DNA from: Candidatus Latescibacterota bacterium
GTDB lineage: Bacteria > Latescibacterota > UBA2968 > GCA-2709665
Assembly: GCA_021295655.1 (NCBI GenBank)
Contig: JAGWBX010000013.1
Coordinates: 1 to 64,000, forward strand
Length of the DNA stretch: 64,000 nucleotides
Direction: 5' to 3'
Below, in pieces: positions 59,870-64,000 of this stretch; positions within the stretch are counted from its first letter, which is position 1; every line of letters starts with the position of its first letter. The translations under genes were made by a program, and so were the position numbers. Below the pieces are notes generated by a model. It made no database searches. It was not told the DNA's origin and saw only the letters and a program-made list of their open reading frames with translations.

Positions 59870-61228
59870 TTATCCCAGGCTGTATTTCTTGATCTTGTAG
59901 TGTAACGCGCGCACGCTGATACCCAGAATTCGGGCAGCTTCCTTCCGGTTGGAGGTCACGTGGGCCAGCGTATTCTCGATTAACAGGCGTTCCATGTCCT
60001 CTATGGAGGAATTCGATGGTATAACAAGATCCTTCTGAACCGGTGTGGTCGCGCGAATGTCCGTGGGCAACCGTTCAGGGCCGATCCGGGTTTCCGGACA
60101 CGTCACCACGATACGCTCCACCGCATTCTTCAGTTCCCGGACGTTTCCAGGCCAGGCGTAATTCAGTATCATCCGCATCGCATCGGGGGTGAATCGTTTC
60201 CTGGATTTTTGATGAATCTTGCAGAGTTCATCCACAAACGTCTTCACAAGCAATGGAATATCTTCCTTTCGGTCCTTCAATTGCGGGAGCCGAATGGGAA
60301 CGACGTTGATCCTGTAAAACAGATCTTCGCGGAATCGACCCTCCCTGACTTCCAGATCCAGGTTTCTGTTCGTGGCAAAGATGATCCGCGCGTCGGCCTT
60401 TCTCATGTCGTTGCTGCCAACCGGTGTGTATACCTTCTCTTCCAGGACGCGCAGAAGGTCCACCTGATTCGCCAGTGGAATCTCACCGACTTCATCGAGG
60501 AATAACGTGCCGCCCTCAGCGGCAGCGAAACGTCCCGGCTTGTCTGCGTGGGCGCCCGTAAAAGCACCCTTGACGTGGCCGAACAACTCTCGCTCGAACA
60601 ACGTTTCCGGAACGGCTCCGCAATTCACCGCCACAAGCGGTCCCTTGCGGCGGTTGCTGTGTTGGTGCACGGCTCGGGCGACAAGCTCCTTACCCGTGCC
60701 GGTATCGCCCATCACAAGTACCGGAACATCGGTTATCGCCGCCTGCGCCAGCGTGTCGCAGACCTGCTGCATGGAGGCGCTCCGGTTCACAATCTGACCG
60801 AAGGCCTCCGTCGAACCCAGCCAGGCCCGGAGTTCCTTGTTCTCCGCAACCAGTGCCTGATGTTCCAGAAGGTGTTGCAGGGACAGATGCAGCCGCTTGA
60901 GATCCACCGGCTTCGCGAGGTAGTCATACGCGCCCAGTCGCATGGCATCAACCGCCGTGGAGACCTCTCCAAAGGCCGTGATGATGATGACGCCGGTATC
61001 GGGGCTGGTTTTCTTAAGCCGCTTCAACAGGGCAATTCCGTCGATTCCCGGCATCTTGAGATCCAGTATAGCCGCGTGGTAGACCCGCGCCTTCAGGTGT
61101 TCGGCCGCTTCTGTGCCGTCGTAGGCGACATCGACCGAATACCCGACGTTTGTCAACGACTCCTTGAGTCCCTCACATATGTGGTACTCGTCGTCTGCCA
61201 CAAAGATCCTGATGTCTCTCGTTTTCAT
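59870..61228 (-). CDS. NtrC-family sigma-54-dependent response regulator
   Basis: A 452-residue activator: receiver (residues 1-120; acidic pair Asp12-Asp13, phosphoacceptor Asp56, Thr84, Lys106), AAA+ ATPase (about 143-380; Walker A GDTGTGKE at 174-181, the sigma-54-contacting GAFTGA at 221-226) and a Fis-type helix-turn-helix at the C-terminus (NRKEAARILGISVRALHYKIKKY). It activates sigma-54 RNA polymerase after phosphorylation. GGAG lies four bases before the ATG. The kinase gene lies 166 bases upstream on the same strand. The sigma-54 promoter at 59662 is a natural candidate target. Confidence 0.95.
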   Translation of the reverse strand: MKTRDIRIFVADDEYHICEGLKESLTNVGYSVDVAYDGTEAAEHLKARVYHAAILDLKMPGIDGIALLKRLKKTSPDTGVIIITAFGEVSTAVDAMRLGAYDYLAKPVDLKRLHLSLQHLLEHQALVAENKELRAWLGSTEAFGQIVNRSASMQQVCDTLAQAAITDVPVLVMGDTGTGKELVARAVHQHSNRRKGPLVAVNCGAVPETLFERELFGHVKGAFTGAHADKPGRFAAAEGGTLFLDEVGEIPLANQVDLLRVLEEKVYTPVGSNDMRKADARIIFATNRNLDLEVREGRFREDLFYRINVVPIRLPQLKDRKEDIPLLVKTFVDELCKIHQKSRKRFTPDAMRMILNYAWPGNVRELKNAVERIVVTCPETRIGPERLPTDIRATTPVQKDLVIPSNSSIEDMERLLIENTLAHVTSNRKEAARILGISVRALHYKIKKYSLG

Positions 61229-61394
61229 CTCACTCCGTCAGCGCGACCGCTGTTTCAGGTCGCCAACGCCTGAACCGGCCTGGAATCTGTTCACGGACGT
61301 CGGGTGAATGCGCCCTGCGTCGATTCGTGCGTATTCACGATGATCGGTGTACGGCTGCCCGGCGTTCCGGCGCCGGTACCGATCAGCCGGAAGG

Positions 61395-62468
61395 CTAACC
61401 GGGTTGTCCGGCAATTGGCATATGAATCCTGAAAACGGTTCCCTTTCCTGTTTCGCTTTCCACCTCGATGTGGCCCCGATGCTGGTAGACAATCTGCTGG
61501 GCGATGGAGAGTCCGAGTCCGGTTCCTTCATCGCGAGTTGTATAGTAATACTCGAAAATCCGATCGATCTCCTCATCCGGAATCCCGCAGCCGGTATCGG
61601 AAATTGTCAGGCAGACATGGTTACCGTTGGAATCCATAAACGTCCGCGCGCGCAGTTGCCCACCGGTTTCCATTGCCTGGAATGCATTTACCGTTATGTT
61701 CAGGACGGCCTGGCCCAGCTGGCTATCGTCTCCTTCCACCGCGGGAAGACCGTCGCGAAGATCCAGGTTCAGTTGGACGCCCCGTTCCCGAGCTTCCGGA
61801 GAGACCAGATCGAACACATGCTGAATCACGTCGTTCAGGCTGATCCGTTGCAGGTCCAGCCTCGGCGTTCTGGAAAACCTCAAGAAATTGTGCACGATCC
61901 GGTCAAGCCGCTTCATCTCCATCCGGGCGATATTGAGCCTGCGGAATGCGCGGTTCCGCATCCCCGTATCCACTGTCCGAAGGTCGTCTTCCAGGAGTTG
62001 TAACTGAATGTCCACGGCACCCAGCGGGTTCCGGACCTCGTGCGCGACGGATGCGGCCAGGCGACCGAGCGCGCTCATCTTGGCTACCTGGAACATCTCC
62101 CACTCCATCTTCTTCAGGGCCGAAACGTCCTGGACAACCAGAACCAGTCCCTGTTTCAGATCCGCTTTCAAATACGATGTGGTGGCGCCCAATCGACGCA
62201 TCCCGACCTCTTCCTGCTGCAAATTCAAATCCCTCGGTTCCGGATACAGACGACCTCGAAACCCCGCCTCCAGAATCTTCAGCAGTTCAGGGCTTCCGAC
62301 GAACAGCTCGTCGGCTCCGCGCCCCACCACCTCCTGCCCGGCCAGTCCCAGCAGGCGAATCGATGCCCCGTTGGCCAGCACGGCAAAGCGATGCCGGTCG
62401 AACGCAATCACGCCTTCGTTCAGGCCCTCCAGCAGCGCGGCGCTGTATTCCGAGGCGGATCTCGGCAT
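61395..62468 (-). CDS. NtrB-type PAS sensor histidine kinase
   Basis: A 357-residue soluble histidine kinase. A PAS-like domain (about residues 8-115) precedes the dimerisation helix with His143 in SVAHEVRNPLG and the ATPase domain: N box NITVNAFQAM, G1 ISDTGCGIP and G2 GTGLGLSIAQQIV. No transmembrane segment is present, so it senses a cytoplasmic signal, as NtrB does. GGGGGAG lies five bases before the ATG. It most likely phosphorylates the NtrC-family regulator encoded next. Confidence 0.93.
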   Translation of the reverse strand: MPRSASEYSAALLEGLNEGVIAFDRHRFAVLANGASIRLLGLAGQEVVGRGADELFVGSPELLKILEAGFRGRLYPEPRDLNLQQEEVGMRRLGATTSYLKADLKQGLVLVVQDVSALKKMEWEMFQVAKMSALGRLAASVAHEVRNPLGAVDIQLQLLEDDLRTVDTGMRNRAFRRLNIARMEMKRLDRIVHNFLRFSRTPRLDLQRISLNDVIQHVFDLVSPEARERGVQLNLDLRDGLPAVEGDDSQLGQAVLNITVNAFQAMETGGQLRARTFMDSNGNHVCLTISDTGCGIPDEEIDRIFEYYYTTRDEGTGLGLSIAQQIVYQHRGHIEVESETGKGTVFRIHMPIAGQPG

Positions 62469-62915
62469 GACGGCTCCCCCGATGACCTTCGTTTCCAGTT
62501 AACCTATGCAGTCCATCCCCAAAAGGCAAGCCCGATTATCCATCCGAACCTCGCAACTGCCACAACGGTCTTTTCGGCATTGCCGACGGCGTTAACCTGA
62601 CCAATCCCCGACTCAGTACATACAACCTTTCATTCGAGAATAACCTGCATCGTCCGTGGCTTCTTAACGGCAGGGCGGGTTCTCGAAGGGAGGCCGGAGT
62701 CCGCCCCCGTGGTCTGACACCGGCTGACAAGATGGAGCGACGGATCCTGCGCGGCACCAATATGCGGTCGGTCTCGCAGTCCGTGAGGCAACGACCGCGG
62801 CCGCCGTCGGGTCACGTTGTTATTCGGATTGACGTCAGCACCCCCGCTTCGGGTGCGGATCCTGCGGAACAACCGGGAGACATTTTTCTATCTTCCGGAA
62901 AAATAAAGAAAAAAC
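62469..62915. other. Intergenic region between ntrB-like and rho genes
   Basis: This is the first part of a 707-base gap (62469-63175) between divergent genes. It shows no gene, repeat or clear promoter for the kinase gene. The gap continues with the rho promoter and its leader. Confidence 0.45.
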
Positions 62916-62944
62916 TTGACAACCCTTATCTCTTGGTTTACTTT
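62916..62944 (+). promoter_or_regulatory. Sigma-70-type promoter of rho
   Basis: TTGACA (62916-62921), a 17-base spacer and TACTTT (62939-62944), in an AT-rich patch. The leader before the rho start is about 225 bases, long enough for the autogenous control of rho known in other bacteria; I saw no decisive hairpin in it. Confidence 0.6.
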
Positions 62945-63175
62945 TTCAGTGTAATTCTTCCGCTTCCTTCCCACTTTTTTACCGCATATATACAGACGGC
63001 TCCTCGCTTCCTGCATCCTTGGCTTCACGAACTTCCTCGATCCGCCTCCTTTTTCCAGATTCGTCCGATCCGCTTTTCCGCCGTTTGCCTCCGGCTGTCC
63101 GGGTCCGGCCGTAATCCATGAGAGATAAGCCGCCTGTATCCCACACGAGGCAACGTCAACATATCGGATCCGCCA

Positions 63176-64000
63176 ATGGCAACCGGAACGACCAGAGAAA
63201 TCCCGAAAGCGCCGCCCCGGGCAGGTGGCGTGGATATACTTGAACTGCAGAAAATGACCATTTCGGAACTCGCACGGTTGGCCCAGACCCTTGAGATCCA
63301 GAGCTACGGCAGCCTGAGAAAACAGGAGCTGATTTTCGCCATCATTCAGGCACAGACTGCGAAAAACGGGCTCATTCTGGCCAAGGGCGTTCTGGAAATT
63401 CTGGAAGACGGCTTCGGATTCCTGCGTTCGCCCAATTATAATTACCTCCCGGGCCCGGACGATATCTACGTTTCGCATTCGCAGATCAAACGCTTCAACC
63501 TCCGCACGGGAGACACCATTTCCGGACAGATTCGCCCGCCAAAGAACGACGAGAAGTATTTCGCGCTCATCCGGGTTGAGGCCGTAAACTTCGAAGATCC
63601 GGAACTGGCCAAACAGAAAACCCTCTTCGACAACCTCACCCCGTTGCACCCCCGGCAGCGCATGAAGCTGGAATACGATTCGAACGACTTCTCAACTCGA
63701 ATCATGAATCTGCTGACACCCATCGGCAAGGGCCAGCGCGGCATGATCGTCGCCCCTCCGTTTACCGGCAAGACCATGCTGCTTCAGAAGATAGCCAACG
63801 CAATCACCGAGAACCACCCCGAAATCAATCTGATTGTGCTCCTGATAGACGAACGTCCTGAGGAAGTGACCGACATGCTGAGGTCGGTCAACGGAGAAGT
63901 CATCAGTTCCACCTTCGACGAACCTCCAACCCGGCATGTACAGGTGGCGGACATGGTCATCGAAAAGGCCAAGCGTCTGGTGGAACATCAACAGGACGTC
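63176..64000 (+). CDS. rho: Transcription termination factor Rho, 5' part
   Basis: The first 275 residues of Rho, running off the right edge. The N-terminal helix bundle and the cold-shock-like RNA-binding domain ([20 protein letters not shown], 71-90) are followed by the hexameric ATPase with Walker A APPFTGKT at 193-200 and [16 protein letters not shown] at 219-234. The P-loop differs from the common APPKAGKT: Phe197 replaces Lys and Thr198 replaces Ala, but the Walker A Lys is kept. There is no large N-terminal insertion. The ATG at 63176 has only a weak Shine-Dalgarno; an in-frame stop at 63119 limits any extension. Confidence 0.95.
   Translation, partial: MATGTTREIPKAPPRAGGVDILELQKMTISELARLAQTLEIQSYGSLRKQELIFAIIQAQTAKNGLILAKGVLEILEDGFGFLRSPNYNYLPGPDDIYVSHSQIKRFNLRTGDTISGQIRPPKNDEKYFALIRVEAVNFEDPELAKQKTLFDNLTPLHPRQRMKLEYDSNDFSTRIMNLLTPIGKGQRGMIVAPPFTGKTMLLQKIANAITENHPEINLIVLLIDERPEEVTDMLRSVNGEVISSTFDEPPTRHVQVADMVIEKAKRLVEHQQDV

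Overview
The window is a 64 kb piece of a GC-rich (about 60% by eye) Gram-negative bacterial chromosome. Lipoprotein signal peptides, several outer-membrane beta-barrels, an FtsX/LolD/LolA-like export set and NtrB/NtrC-type sigma-54 control all point to a diderm. The gene content suggests an uncultivated FCB-type lineage such as Latescibacterota or Poribacteria: a short primary-type sigma factor without region 1.1, many sugar isomerase/epimerase and Gfo/Idh genes, DUF1080, CBM9-like and PhyH proteins, and a secreted peptidase with a C-terminal dockerin-like doublet. This placement is an inference from family content, not a phylogeny. No rRNA, tRNA, CRISPR array, phage or transposase gene was found.

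Layout. 1-12.5 kb: a DUF1080 gene; a minus-strand run (class III aminotransferase, MgtE, an unknown helical-toroid protein, aldo/keto reductase, Gfo/Idh oxidoreductase); an OSGIN-like flavoprotein; a mannonate-dehydratase-like enolase plus oxidoreductase operon; an M19 dipeptidase. 12.5-18.8 kb: a minus-strand envelope cassette (CBM9-like secreted protein, LolA-like protein, two FtsX permeases, LolD-like ATPase, beta-barrel). 18.8-21 kb: two divergent TIM-barrel sugar isomerases. 21-25.8 kb: coaX, birA, nadC and uvrB, closely packed. 26-31.5 kb: two DUF3179 lipoproteins bracketing two beta-barrels, then a PAP2-like membrane protein. 31.6-37.6 kb: a WYL/helicase-associated protein behind a structured leader, a sugar isomerase, a ferredoxin:thioredoxin reductase catalytic chain and a secreted metallopeptidase. 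37.6-39.5 kb: two overlapping genes of unknown function, one with a DksA-type zinc finger. 40-45 kb: an atypical response regulator, then MOSC, PhyH, isomerase, SDR and threonine-synthase-like genes. 45-50.3 kb: prmA, a second toroid protein, a split membrane/spermidine-synthase-like pair and ssb. 50.4-54.7 kb: a tightly overlapping four-gene carbohydrate operon. 55-64 kb: an Nramp-like transporter, a lipoprotein, HU, the sigma factor, a PTS-IIA protein, NtrC and NtrB, and the 5' part of rho.

Regulation is readable. Many intergenic regions carry TTGACA/TTGACT-like boxes 17-18 nt from TATATT, TATACT or TACTTT boxes. A good -24/-12 (sigma-54) site lies upstream of the PTS-IIA/sigma-factor pair, directly beside genes for a sigma-54 activator and its kinase. 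Several intrinsic terminators are clear.

Most notable non-coding features: a MITE-like repeat with 22-bp terminal inverted repeats (one full copy, two reduced copies, two end fragments, mostly touching gene starts or stops); a 64-bp tandem repeat; a dispersed repeat of about 67 bp; and two promoter-plus-terminator units that look like short RNAs or attenuators.
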